Source: Hyphomonas beringensis
GTDB taxonomy: Bacteria; Pseudomonadota; Alphaproteobacteria; Caulobacterales; Hyphomonadaceae
Reading direction: 5' to 3'
DNA: 64,000 nt
NCBI RefSeq assembly: GCF_000682755.1
Contig: NZ_AWFF01000034.1
Coordinates: 1-64,000 of the forward strand
Shown here piece by piece: positions 27,400 to 35,895 of the stretch. A program made the translations under genes and the position numbers. Position 1 is the stretch's first letter. Every line of letters starts with the position of its first letter. The notes below the pieces were generated by a model. It ran no database searches and was not told the origin of the DNA. It was given only the letters and a program-made list of their open reading frames with translations.

Positions 27400-29001
27400 A
27401 TGATCATCAATAGACGCCACCTTCTCATGACGGGCGCGGCGGCCGTGTCAGCATGTGCCACACGTCAGCCTACGGCAAATATCTCTCCTCTTGTGGTGGA
27501 GACAGCACAGGGTAGATATCGGGGGCTATCTGAAAACGGGGTGATGGTGTTCCGGGGAATGCGCTATGGCGAATCCACGGCGGGGCGCAATCGTTTCATG
27601 CCACCTCAAGCCCCTTCTGCATGGGCTGGTATACGCGAGGCTTATGAGTTCGGTGACCAGTCTCCACAGCAGGATACGTTTCTTGCCGGCGCTGAGACGA
27701 TGAGTGATGACTGCCTGCGCATCAATGTGTGGACGCCCGCCGCTGATACCGCAAAACGTCCGGTCATGTTGTGGTTCCATGGGGGTGGTTTCGAGGCCGG
27801 AGCAGGCTCGATCAACATCTATGACGGTACAAACATCGCTAAACGAGGCGATGTTGTTGTCGCAACGATCAATCACCGTTTGAACGTATTTGGCCATTGT
27901 CATCTAGGGGATGTGCTGGGGGATGACTTCGCGCGGTCAGGCAATGTGGGCTATCTGGACCTTGTCGCGGCAATGAATTGGGTCCGCACCAACATTTCCC
28001 GCTTTGGCGGTGATCCGGACAACATCATGATTTACGGCCAGTCTGGAGGCGGACGGAAAGTCAGCCTTTGTTATGCCGGAGAAGATGCCGAGGGATTGTT
28101 TCACAAGGGGGCCATCCAATCCGGGGCTCATATCGCTGTGCAACCGCGCGAAATGGCCAATGAGCTGACGTATGAATTGCTGAAAGAGCTGCAGATTGCG
28201 CCTGGTGATGCCATTAAACTCCAAACCCTCTCCGTTGCCGAACTTACGGCAGCCCAGTTGAAGGTGCGCGACCGTATGCGCAATCGGTTCTCTCCGGTGC
28301 TTGATGGCGAGTGTTTTGAACAGCATCCATTCTACCCCGAGGCTCCTAAACGCTCCAGCCATCTACCCCTCATAGTCGGGACAACACGCACTGAGCTGAC
28401 CAGCCAGCTGGGCCGCCGACCTGGGATTTTTGACATGGATAAGGCGCAAGCCATGGGCGCATTGAAAATGTTTCTGCCGCAAGAGGACATCAAGGAGGCC
28501 TTCGAGACCTTCCAGGCGTCGCGGCCAGAGGCCAACCCGTCAGAGGTTTTCTTCACGATTGCTTCAGCGCGCGGTTATGTTCGTGATCAGACTCTTCTGG
28601 CCGAGGCTCGCGCGCGGTCAGGCGGCACGGGCGACACCTATGTTTATCGCCTGATGTGGCGCCAGCCTGTTGAAGGTGGTCGACGGGTCAGTCAGCACTC
28701 GCTCGACCTTCCATTCGTGTTCGACAATGTTGATACTGTGCCTCACATTACCGGGCCTGAAACGGAAGAGACGCGAGCCATGGTGGATGCGATGGCCAAT
28801 GCGTGGATTTCCTTCGCGCATGACGGCAATCCAAACAATCCAAGCCTGCCAGAGTGGAAGCCTTTTGGTCTGGAGGATCGCTATACCATGATGTTCGATG
28901 TGCCATCCCATCTGGAAAGTGATCCGCATAAGGCCGAACGAGAGTTCATGTCCAGATATGAGTCCCAGCAATTGAAGGGAGTTGCCCTTCATCGGCGATG
29001 A
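27400..29001 (+). CDS. Exported type-B carboxylesterase (Tat/lipoprotein)
   Basis: This is a 533-residue alpha/beta-hydrolase of the carboxylesterase/lipase family. The N-terminus NRRHLLMTGAAAVSAC combines a twin-arginine-like start with a lipobox. FHGGGF forms the oxyanion hole, the nucleophile is S215 in GQSGGG, and the acid (GTTRTELTS) and the histidine (SQHSLDLPF) are in the usual places. It is a close paralogue of the esterase at 43426-45039; both have YGxSTAGxNRFMPPQ and a similar tail. The ribosome site is GGGAGGAACACG. A MmgE/PrpD gene follows after 101 bp. Confidence 0.88.
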   Translation: MIINRRHLLMTGAAAVSACATRQPTANISPLVVETAQGRYRGLSENGVMVFRGMRYGESTAGRNRFMPPQAPSAWAGIREAYEFGDQSPQQDTFLAGAETMSDDCLRINVWTPAADTAKRPVMLWFHGGGFEAGAGSINIYDGTNIAKRGDVVVATINHRLNVFGHCHLGDVLGDDFARSGNVGYLDLVAAMNWVRTNISRFGGDPDNIMIYGQSGGGRKVSLCYAGEDAEGLFHKGAIQSGAHIAVQPREMANELTYELLKELQIAPGDAIKLQTLSVAELTAAQLKVRDRMRNRFSPVLDGECFEQHPFYPEAPKRSSHLPLIVGTTRTELTSQLGRRPGIFDMDKAQAMGALKMFLPQEDIKEAFETFQASRPEANPSEVFFTIASARGYVRDQTLLAEARARSGGTGDTYVYRLMWRQPVEGGRRVSQHSLDLPFVFDNVDTVPHITGPETEETRAMVDAMANAWISFAHDGNPNNPSLPEWKPFGLEDRYTMMFDVPSHLESDPHKAEREFMSRYESQQLKGVALHRR

Positions 29002-29102
29002 AGTTTTCGCGGGTGGGACGGAGGGGAAGCCGTCTCAGCACCCGTATTCGCAACAGGATAACGATAAGCCGCGCGTGACGCGGTAAAGTGTGAGGACGTA
29101 TC

Positions 29103-30665
29103 ATGACGCATCAGAAAACAGAGAAGAACAGCCAGAAAGAGGCGCTGACCAGACGGGACATGTTTGGAGTTGGGCTTGCCGGGGCATCCGTAGCGCTCAC
29201 AGCTTGTGCCACGGCTGCCGGACCTGCTCAGGCGGAGCAGGCTGAAGAGGCGCCGAAACCCGCAGAAGCGGAAAAACCTCAGCCGGTTACAGACCTGAAC
29301 CTGACGCCGACAATCAGCGCCTATATCGCCGGTATCCGGGATGCCCGGATCAAGTCTGAATTCCTGGATCTTGGAAAGAGGCATATTCTTGATACCTTGG
29401 CCTCCGCCGTTGCGTGCCGTGATTTGGAACCAGCGGCCTTGGCCCGAAAATACGCGCAGTTCAAATCTGCTGACGCGTCAAATGCTGCGACCGTTCTGGC
29501 GACAACGGAAAGAGCGGGCATCGTGGATGCAGTCTTCGCGGGGGCGATGATTGCCCATGGTGCGGAGATCAACGACTTCATTCCCTCTGCCTTTGTTCAA
29601 CCAGGGCCAGCTGTTGTCAGCACGGCATTTGCGCTGGGGGAAAATCGCGGCCTTACAGGAAAGGATGTTCTGCATGCCTGCATTGCGGGCTATGAGCTAA
29701 GCGGGCGCATGCCGAAAGCGCTAGGCATCGGGAATCTCTACTATTCCGGTATCGCCAATCACGCGATTGGTCCCTGTTTCGGTGCGGCGGCGACAGCGGC
29801 TTCCATGCTGGGGCTGAGTGCAGACCAGGTGGCCTATGTCATGTCATATGCTGCGCAACAGGCGTCTGGTTCCTGGCAGTGGCTTCTGGATGTTGAGCAC
29901 ATTGAAAAGTCCTTTGTCTTTGCGGGGCTCGGGGCGCGGAATGGCGTTGAGGCCGCGTTGCTTGTCGAGGCAGGATTCCGGGGGGTGCGTGACAGCTTTG
30001 ACAATGCTGACGGATATATGAATCAAGGTGTATTCCTTGGCCGCGATCATAATCCGAAATATCTGATTGAAGATCTGGATACGCGATCTGAACTTCCGCT
30101 TACGGCCTATAAACGGTATCCAGTCGGCGGGCCGACCCAGCCCGCCATTCAGGCATTGCTGGATCTTCAAAAGCATACTTCGCCTTCGACGCTTGAAAGC
30201 ATTCGTATCGAAATGCCGGGCCGCTGGCAGGCCTTTCGCGATGCTGAGATGCCGGCGCTTAATCTTCGCTACCTGGCATCCATCATTGTCATTGATGGCA
30301 AGCTGGATTTCGTTGCAGCCCAGTCACGTGAGCGCTTCCTGAATGATATGCAGGTTCACGCGCTGATGAAGCGGGTTGAGGTTGCGCATGATCCGAAGCA
30401 GGAGGCTGGACCAGGCGAAGACCGTACAGAGTCTGCGCGCGTGATCGTTCAGGATAGCGAGAGCGGAGGGCATGAGGAATATGTCCCATGGGTACGGGGG
30501 TTCCCCTCCCACCCGATGTCTCGCGCAGATGTAGAGGCCAAGGCGCTTGAGCTGATGGAGCCTGTTCTGGGCAAGGCGCGCGCCAAGGATGTCGTGGATG
30601 CGACCCGGAATCTTGAACAGTTACAATCTGCCACTGATCTGGTTCATATGGTCTCGGGCGGCTGA
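29103..30665 (+). CDS. MmgE/PrpD family protein with Tat/lipoprotein signal
   Basis: The 520-residue protein belongs to the family that includes 2-methylcitrate dehydratase, cis-aconitate decarboxylase and related lyases or isomerases. The family core starts near residue 70 (TPTISAYIAGIRD) and contains AGAMIAHGAEINDF and the catalytic-side KRYPVGG region. Unusually, it begins with a twin-arginine motif, TRRDMFG (R17-R18), and a lipobox, LTAC (C35), followed by an Ala/Glu/Pro-rich linker to about residue 65. This predicts export and lipid anchoring, whereas described members are cytoplasmic. It is probably co-transcribed with the upstream esterase. Confidence 0.85.
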   Translation: MTHQKTEKNSQKEALTRRDMFGVGLAGASVALTACATAAGPAQAEQAEEAPKPAEAEKPQPVTDLNLTPTISAYIAGIRDARIKSEFLDLGKRHILDTLASAVACRDLEPAALARKYAQFKSADASNAATVLATTERAGIVDAVFAGAMIAHGAEINDFIPSAFVQPGPAVVSTAFALGENRGLTGKDVLHACIAGYELSGRMPKALGIGNLYYSGIANHAIGPCFGAAATAASMLGLSADQVAYVMSYAAQQASGSWQWLLDVEHIEKSFVFAGLGARNGVEAALLVEAGFRGVRDSFDNADGYMNQGVFLGRDHNPKYLIEDLDTRSELPLTAYKRYPVGGPTQPAIQALLDLQKHTSPSTLESIRIEMPGRWQAFRDAEMPALNLRYLASIIVIDGKLDFVAAQSRERFLNDMQVHALMKRVEVAHDPKQEAGPGEDRTESARVIVQDSESGGHEEYVPWVRGFPSHPMSRADVEAKALELMEPVLGKARAKDVVDATRNLEQLQSATDLVHMVSGG

Positions 30666-30788
30666 TAAGAGGCCCTGACTTAGGGTGGCATATGCGAGGT
30701 AATTTGCTTCTGATTGGTGTGGTTGTCAGCGTGTGATCGCCGCATTGTCTGATTGGCATGCATGAACTAGCCTGTCTGTCTTGAGGAT

Positions 30789-31640
30789 ATGGCGGTGCGT
30801 GCTGTGGCTGAATCACACAATTTGAAGAAGTCAGAACTCTTTGATCTGATCTGGCAAAAGCCGATGTCGGTGCTGGCGCCTGAATTGGGTATGAGCGCTA
30901 ACGGCCTTGCCAAGGTTTGCGACAGGCTGAACATCCCCCGTCCTCCCAAAGGCTATTGGCGCAGCGAGGCGGTTAGTCGGGACGTTAGCAAGCCAGAAGC
31001 CCTCAGCGATCCGGATGAGATTGTACAGATCGGCGGGGCGTGCCGGCATGAACGTAAGCGCCGCGTACGCTACTCTCCTGAAGAGCGTCGACGGATGATG
31101 CTTGATGTTGCAAGACAGATTGCGTTGTCTGAAGGCGTGCACGAAGTCTCGTTGCGTCGCATCGCGTTGCAGCTGGAAATGAGCGAGGCTCAGGCTCACA
31201 ATGTCTTTTCGACGCGTGAAGATTTGCTGGTCGAGCTCGCAGTTGAAGAAGTCGAGGCATATGAGGCGGCGCGTCTTGTTGCGGTGGAGCGTGGCGGCTC
31301 GCGGGTCGCAAAAGTTGTCATGTCTTCTTTAAGCCGCCTGCGTCTTGCGTCTGAGCAGGGCGCGATTTTCCAAAGTCTGATGCGCAACTCGAAAGTTCGC
31401 CAGCGCGTCAATGAACGCCGAAAGCCTGTTCGGCAGGCGGCCTCTGAAAAGCATGTCTCTGCATTGTTGCGGGAAAAACAAGTGGATCAGGCTGAGGCGC
31501 TTGCGTCTGTCTCGATGCTCACAGCGCTTGTCATCCGTGCGGGGGATCTGGTTACCAGCTCCACAATTACGCTAGCTGAGGCTGAGCGCCTCTGCATTCC
31601 TGTGGTGATAGCTGCAGCTTTGGATCGCGAAAGCGCCTAG
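30789..31640 (+). CDS. TetR-like regulator with an extra N-terminal HTH domain
   Basis: The 283-residue protein has two apparent DNA-binding regions. Residues about 15-60 (ELFDLIWQKPMSVLAPELG, then LAKVCDRLNIPRPPKGYW) match a small HTH module often seen at the start of proteobacterial proteins. A linker of about 35 residues follows. Residues about 100-150 form a TetR-type HTH (DVARQIALSEGVHEVSLRRIALQLEMSEAQAHNVFSTREDLL), then a helical ligand-binding part. Its stop overlaps the stop of the convergent TetR gene by 4 bp. It probably regulates nearby esterase or redox genes. Confidence 0.75.
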   Translation: MAVRAVAESHNLKKSELFDLIWQKPMSVLAPELGMSANGLAKVCDRLNIPRPPKGYWRSEAVSRDVSKPEALSDPDEIVQIGGACRHERKRRVRYSPEERRRMMLDVARQIALSEGVHEVSLRRIALQLEMSEAQAHNVFSTREDLLVELAVEEVEAYEAARLVAVERGGSRVAKVVMSSLSRLRLASEQGAIFQSLMRNSKVRQRVNERRKPVRQAASEKHVSALLREKQVDQAEALASVSMLTALVIRAGDLVTSSTITLAEAERLCIPVVIAAALDRESA

Positions 31641-32248
31641 CTGCGTAATGTATCAACAGTCAGCCGAATGATCCGTTTTTGTGTTGCGCGCGTCGTTTCG
31701 CTCGGCACTTGCTGAGTGGTCGAAAGTCTGGCGGCTTGCTCGGGCAGGGCTGAAAGCATCAATACGGTGGCGCGCGCTTGGCGTTGGACAAGGCCAAACT
31801 CCGCAACAGCCTTTTGTGCGAGCGTCATGATGCAGTTGCGATAGAATTTGCGCACCTTCAGCGACAAATGTCCCCTGCAGAAATCATCCTGAGGGGCTTC
31901 AGCGAGTAAAAGGCCCGCCGTCAGATAGTGCTCAAGGAGCAAGTCCGCCAACGCCGTGCCCGTATCCTCCAGGCTATTCCCTTGCAGAAGGGTGTGAGCA
32001 GCCTCATCCTGCAGCAGACTGATATGCCCTTCCAGCAATGCGTTGATAAGCGCGTACTGATCCGGGAAGTGCGCATAGATCAGGGACCGGCTCAGCTGCG
32101 CACGCTCGGCAATGGCGCCAAGCGACAGGGGAAGGCTTCCGGTTTGATTGTACTCACTGTTCGCTGCAGCAAGTATCCGCTCTTCGCTGGTTAGCGCCGA
32201 AGATGTGGGGTCTACGGAAGGTGACAGTATGGTCTGGCTGTCGCTCAT
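31637..32248 (-). CDS. TetR/AcrR family regulator
   Basis: The product is 203 residues from the ATG at 32248, preceded by GGGGGCC; a start at 32320 would add 24 unrelated residues. The N-terminal TetR HTH spans about 20-70 (LSLGAIAERAQLSRSLIYAHFPDQYALINALLEG), followed by a helical ligand domain. It is convergent with the fused HTH-TetR gene and divergent from the HiPIP operon, so it may repress that operon. The 277-bp divergent gap is the obvious place for its operator, but I see no perfect palindrome there. Confidence 0.85.
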   Translation of the reverse strand: MSDSQTILSPSVDPTSSALTSEERILAAANSEYNQTGSLPLSLGAIAERAQLSRSLIYAHFPDQYALINALLEGHISLLQDEAAHTLLQGNSLEDTGTALADLLLEHYLTAGLLLAEAPQDDFCRGHLSLKVRKFYRNCIMTLAQKAVAEFGLVQRQARATVLMLSALPEQAARLSTTQQVPSETTRATQKRIIRLTVDTLRS

Positions 32249-32414
32249 ATGGCCCCCGAAGCAAGATTGCCTGTATTTGTATCGTTCATAAGCTCCAAAC
32301 GCCAATAGCGGACTGCACATGCTGTGTCGTTGGGCATCTTCTCGCCAGTTTTTACTGAGCTTTTGTCCGGATTCACCCTGTCGGTTTGAGCCTGCCCTTC
32401 AGCCTGCGAGTCAA

Positions 32415-32441
32415 TTTACAGTCCACATCCGTTATTATAAT
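32415..32441 (+). promoter_or_regulatory. Possible promoter of the HiPIP/DUF1592 operon
   Basis: TTTACA (32415-32420) and a perfect TATAAT (32436-32441) are separated by 15 bp, shorter than ideal. They lie about 85 bp upstream of the HiPIP start at 32526. An AGTCCA half-site of the cluster palindrome lies inside, at 32420-32425. Confidence 0.4.
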
Positions 32442-32525
32442 AGTGCGATTGTCATTGACGGGCCAAGGCCGTTTCCGTATTGTCAGACTCGGGAGTGAAA
32501 CACTGAAAAGGGCGGAAAGTCCGTT

Positions 32526-32864
32526 ATGGAGAAGATTACGAGGCGTCATGCCCTGATACGGGTGGCGGGGGCTGCTGCTGGTCTTGCTGCGGTCAGTGCG
32601 TGCCAAAAATCATCGGGTGTTCAATGTGCAGCGCCGGGGCAGCTGACCCGCTCACAGCAGGCTGCGCGGGACGGGCGCAAATATGTGGAAGCGTCCAATG
32701 TCAGCGGGAAGTCTTGCGCGAATTGCACCTTCTTCAAGGTCTCTGGCGGTGACTGCGGCACGTGCGCGATAGATGATTTGCCGGCCAATCCGGAAGGTTA
32801 CTGCATTTCCTGGTCCCAGGCAGAAAGCGCTCAATACAAGAAAACGGGAGGACAGCATGCGTAA
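32526..32864 (+). CDS. High-potential iron-sulfur protein (HiPIP), exported
   Basis: The 112-residue protein has a twin-arginine start (TRRHALIRVAG) and a lipobox (VSAC, C26). The [4Fe-4S] ligands are probably C64, C67, C80 and C93 (CANC ... CGTC ... EGYCISW), an arrangement close to the HiPIP signature. C77 is an extra nearby cysteine. HiPIPs carry electrons in the periplasm at high potential. It is the first gene of a seven-gene operon with two c-type haem proteins. The next gene starts inside its last codons (8-bp overlap). It probably passes electrons between an operon enzyme and the respiratory chain (inference). Confidence 0.85.
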   Translation: MEKITRRHALIRVAGAAAGLAAVSACQKSSGVQCAAPGQLTRSQQAARDGRKYVEASNVSGKSCANCTFFKVSGGDCGTCAIDDLPANPEGYCISWSQAESAQYKKTGGQHA

Positions 32865-34194
32865 GAGCTTGCTTATCACGGTCGCCTTCGGGGCGGCGGT
32901 ATGCGCGACGGCGTGCGGAAATTCTGAGACGTCAGAGCCTGTAAAGGCAAGCGCATCTGAGCCTGTTGAGGCAACGCTTGTCAGCAGTGTCAATCAGGAT
33001 TCCAAAACCATCGGCCTGGCCTTCTCATACTTCTGGTATGACAATCTGGAGACTCCGGACGATTGCCCGGAGGGCTATGCCTATGCGCTTCGGGACCTGG
33101 CCATTCTTGGCCTGCCGGAAGAGAAGCAGAAATACCTGCTGCAACCGGAAAACCGGTCAACTTATTACAAGATGGGCTATGCCCTCTCCGGCAAGCGGAT
33201 GCGGGAGCATAATGGCACATCCATCTGCAATATTCCGGATGCGTATGATGATCCGCCGCTGCGTACTGTTCAGAGTAATCTGGCCAATGGCCGTGACCTC
33301 GACGGCAAGGCATCCTCTGGCGACGATGTCGGAAGCTGTGGCGCTGCCGATTTCACCGCGCCGGATGGCCGTAGCGGGATCGACAACCAGCTCTACCGTG
33401 TGATGGGCTGTATCGACAGTTATCGTCGCGATGCAGAATTCGCTGGCGGGGCCATGGAGGACTATCATGTCGGGGCGTATCGCGACGGCGAGATCACCAC
33501 GCTGATGGAAATTCGGGATGTAGATAACCGGATGAATGACGATTACGTCGAAGTCGGTGTCTATTCCAGTCATGAGCCAACCCCCTACGACAGCGAGAAA
33601 AAGGGTATCGGCCATGCCAGCCTGACCGTTACGGACAATACGCTCTGGCACAATGAAACCACGGGCCGGATCGAGAATGGTGTTCTGATTACTGAGCCTT
33701 TCGACCTGCGTCTGAAATTCGGTTGGACGGGCCGCCCCGCCGAATACTACGTCAAGGATACGCAGATCCATCTGAACCTTGCTGAAGATGGCACGGCGGA
33801 AGGGGATCTCGTCGGGTATTTTGATCTTCAGTATGCATACTGGCACAGTTTCCATGATGAGCAGGGCGCGTTGCAGGTGGCCAATGGGTACACATGTCCT
33901 GCGGTGTGGGATGCCTTGCATAAATATGCGGATGGCTATCCGGACCCGGAAACGGGGAAATGCACGGCCATTTCCACGGCTATGAAGCTAGACGCTGTTC
34001 CGGCTTTCGTTATCCATCCCCCCAAGGAAGAGCTCGTGAAATACGTGCTCGACACCCGTGACTATTACGGTGTGGAGCTGGAAGACATTGCTGTTGAGGG
34101 GGCTGAGCTGCGAGAGCCCAAAGGGGCTGGCGGGCCGCCAGCCGCAGCGAAGTCCAGGAAAAATCCCGAGACCTCGGAAAGCAAGGAAGAGTAA
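32857..34194 (+). CDS. Lipoprotein of unknown function in the redox operon
   Basis: The product is 445 residues from the ATG at 32857 with a strong GGGAGGAC site; the start overlaps the HiPIP stop. It begins with a lipoprotein signal (GAAVCATAC, lipid cysteine at about residue 20). I do not recognise the domain. It has several cysteines (for example PDDC, SICNIPDAYDD, VGSCGAAD, VMGCIDSYRRD, YTCPAVW and GKCTAIS), many acidic and aromatic residues suggesting a beta-rich periplasmic domain, and a Pro/Lys-rich tail. Its position between the HiPIP and DUF1592 genes suggests it is a partner or scaffold of that system. Confidence 0.7.
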   Translation: MRKSLLITVAFGAAVCATACGNSETSEPVKASASEPVEATLVSSVNQDSKTIGLAFSYFWYDNLETPDDCPEGYAYALRDLAILGLPEEKQKYLLQPENRSTYYKMGYALSGKRMREHNGTSICNIPDAYDDPPLRTVQSNLANGRDLDGKASSGDDVGSCGAADFTAPDGRSGIDNQLYRVMGCIDSYRRDAEFAGGAMEDYHVGAYRDGEITTLMEIRDVDNRMNDDYVEVGVYSSHEPTPYDSEKKGIGHASLTVTDNTLWHNETTGRIENGVLITEPFDLRLKFGWTGRPAEYYVKDTQIHLNLAEDGTAEGDLVGYFDLQYAYWHSFHDEQGALQVANGYTCPAVWDALHKYADGYPDPETGKCTAISTAMKLDAVPAFVIHPPKEELVKYVLDTRDYYGVELEDIAVEGAELREPKGAGGPPAAAKSRKNPETSESKEE

Positions 34195-34200
34195 GTCGTC

Positions 34201-35895
34201 ATGTCAGTTATTCGTAATTCAATTCTGGCAGGTGTCGCTGTTGCAGCCATCGGAGCGGGTATCTACTTCGTTCCCGGTCTACTGAACGGACAGAGCGGTC
34301 CCAAGGTGACGGGCCCTCCGCCTCCACCGCAGATGCGCCGTATGACCGAAAGTCAGTATCGCAACAGTGTGGCCGATATATTCTCGCCTGAGATCAAGGT
34401 CGTCGGCCGGTTCGAACCAGATATTCGTGTGGATGGCCTGGCCGCGGTTGGCGCCAGTGAGGCCTCCATCAGTGGCAACGGCTATGAGCAATATTATGCC
34501 ATGGCGGGGCGTATTGCCGAACAGGTTGTCAGCGATGAGAATTGGGCAAAATACATGCCCTGCGATGTGCCAGCGCCTGCAACATATGACGCCGCTTGCG
34601 CTGAGCAGATCATTTCCGAATACGGGGAAAAGATTTTCCGCCGTGACATGAAAGATGTCACTCTGGCGGAGTGGCTGCAGATCTCCGAATTGGCCATGGA
34701 AAAGCTCGGGAATTTCCATGCAGCCACCGGCCTTGTTCTGGAAGGAATGCTGTCTTCGCCGGAATTCCTGTTCATCATGGATACCGTAACAGAGGGCGAG
34801 GATGGTTCGCTGGAACTGACCGGGCACGCAAAGGCGGCCCGCATCAGCTATTTCCTCTGGAATACCGCGCCGGATGAGGAATTACTGAGGGCTGCATCTG
34901 CTGGCGAGTTGGATACCAAGGATGGTCTCGAAGCTCAGGTCGATCGCATGTTGAACTCCGAGCATGTGCGTACTGGCATGAATGCCTTCTTTGAGGATTT
35001 CCTGCATTTGGATGCTTTCGCCACACTCGAAAAGGACAAGCTGATCTATCCGGCTTTCAATCAGCGTGTTTCCGAGGATGGTCGCGAGCAGGTTCTGCGC
35101 TTTCTGGACTATCACCTGTTGGATAAAGCTGGCCCTTACACGGACATATTTACAGCCAAGGAAACCTTCGTGACCCGGCCATTGGGTATGATCTATGAGG
35201 TGCCCGTCCGCGCCGTAGAAGGCTGGGAGAAGGTTGAGTTCACAGAAGATGATCCTCGTGGTGGCCTGCTGTCTCACATCGCTTTCAGCGCTCTGCACGC
35301 CCATCCGGGACGCAGCTCTGCCACCTTGCGCGGCATTGCGGTGAGAGAGCTCTTGCTCTGTCAGTCTGTGGCGCCCGCGCCTGCCGCGGTGAACTTCACC
35401 GTGGTTCAGGATACCAGCAACCCCGAATTCAAGACGGCGCGAGCTCGCCTTACCCAGCACCGCACAGATGATGCATGTGCCAGCTGTCACGAGTTTATCG
35501 ACCCGATCGGACTGGCCATGGAGAATTTCGATGGTGTGGGCCGGCTGAGGTATGAAGAGAACGGGGCTGTCATAGACGTCAGCGGCGCGTTCGATGGTTA
35601 TGAGTTCGACAATGTCGATGGCCTTGAAGAGACCCTGGCGGACCACCCTGCAACGACCTCCTGTCTTGTGGAGAAGATGCAGAAATATGCCACAGGCAGA
35701 AAACCTCAGGCATCTGACATTCAATGGATAAATCGCCTTGAGAAGAAATTTTCGCGCTCGGATGAGAAGATCATTCCTCTCCTGCGAGAGATTGCCCTGA
35801 GTGACGAATTTTTCGCCGTATCCGCGCCGCAGGTGCCGGTCCCAGACGTCAACCAGCAAGAGGCGGCCACCCAGACAAGGGAAAAGAAATCATGA
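34201..35895 (+). CDS. DUF1587/DUF1592/DUF1588/DUF1585 protein with a CxxCH haem site
   Basis: The 564-residue protein has an N-terminal membrane anchor (about 8-28), a Pro-rich linker, DUF1587 near 45-110 (MTESQYRNSVADIF), then DUF1592 (about 205-335; ARISYFLWNTAPDEELL). DUF1588 (about 325-450) contains CASCHEFIDPIGLAMENFDGVGR with haem motif C426-C429-H430, and DUF1585 lies at the C-terminus. The family was named from Planctomycetes, where an extra N-terminal cytochrome domain is common; it is missing here. The biochemical role is not established. The gene overlaps the DUF1552 gene at ATGA, the usual pairing, and the product is probably periplasmic. Confidence 0.85.
   Translation: MSVIRNSILAGVAVAAIGAGIYFVPGLLNGQSGPKVTGPPPPPQMRRMTESQYRNSVADIFSPEIKVVGRFEPDIRVDGLAAVGASEASISGNGYEQYYAMAGRIAEQVVSDENWAKYMPCDVPAPATYDAACAEQIISEYGEKIFRRDMKDVTLAEWLQISELAMEKLGNFHAATGLVLEGMLSSPEFLFIMDTVTEGEDGSLELTGHAKAARISYFLWNTAPDEELLRAASAGELDTKDGLEAQVDRMLNSEHVRTGMNAFFEDFLHLDAFATLEKDKLIYPAFNQRVSEDGREQVLRFLDYHLLDKAGPYTDIFTAKETFVTRPLGMIYEVPVRAVEGWEKVEFTEDDPRGGLLSHIAFSALHAHPGRSSATLRGIAVRELLLCQSVAPAPAAVNFTVVQDTSNPEFKTARARLTQHRTDDACASCHEFIDPIGLAMENFDGVGRLRYEENGAVIDVSGAFDGYEFDNVDGLEETLADHPATTSCLVEKMQKYATGRKPQASDIQWINRLEKKFSRSDEKIIPLLREIALSDEFFAVSAPQVPVPDVNQQEAATQTREKKS

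Noticed and set aside
32300-32425. CCAAT...GGACTG and AGTCCA fragments before the HiPIP operon
   Set aside because: Half-sites with wrong spacing. Not counted as a fourth operator, although a degenerate site cannot be excluded.
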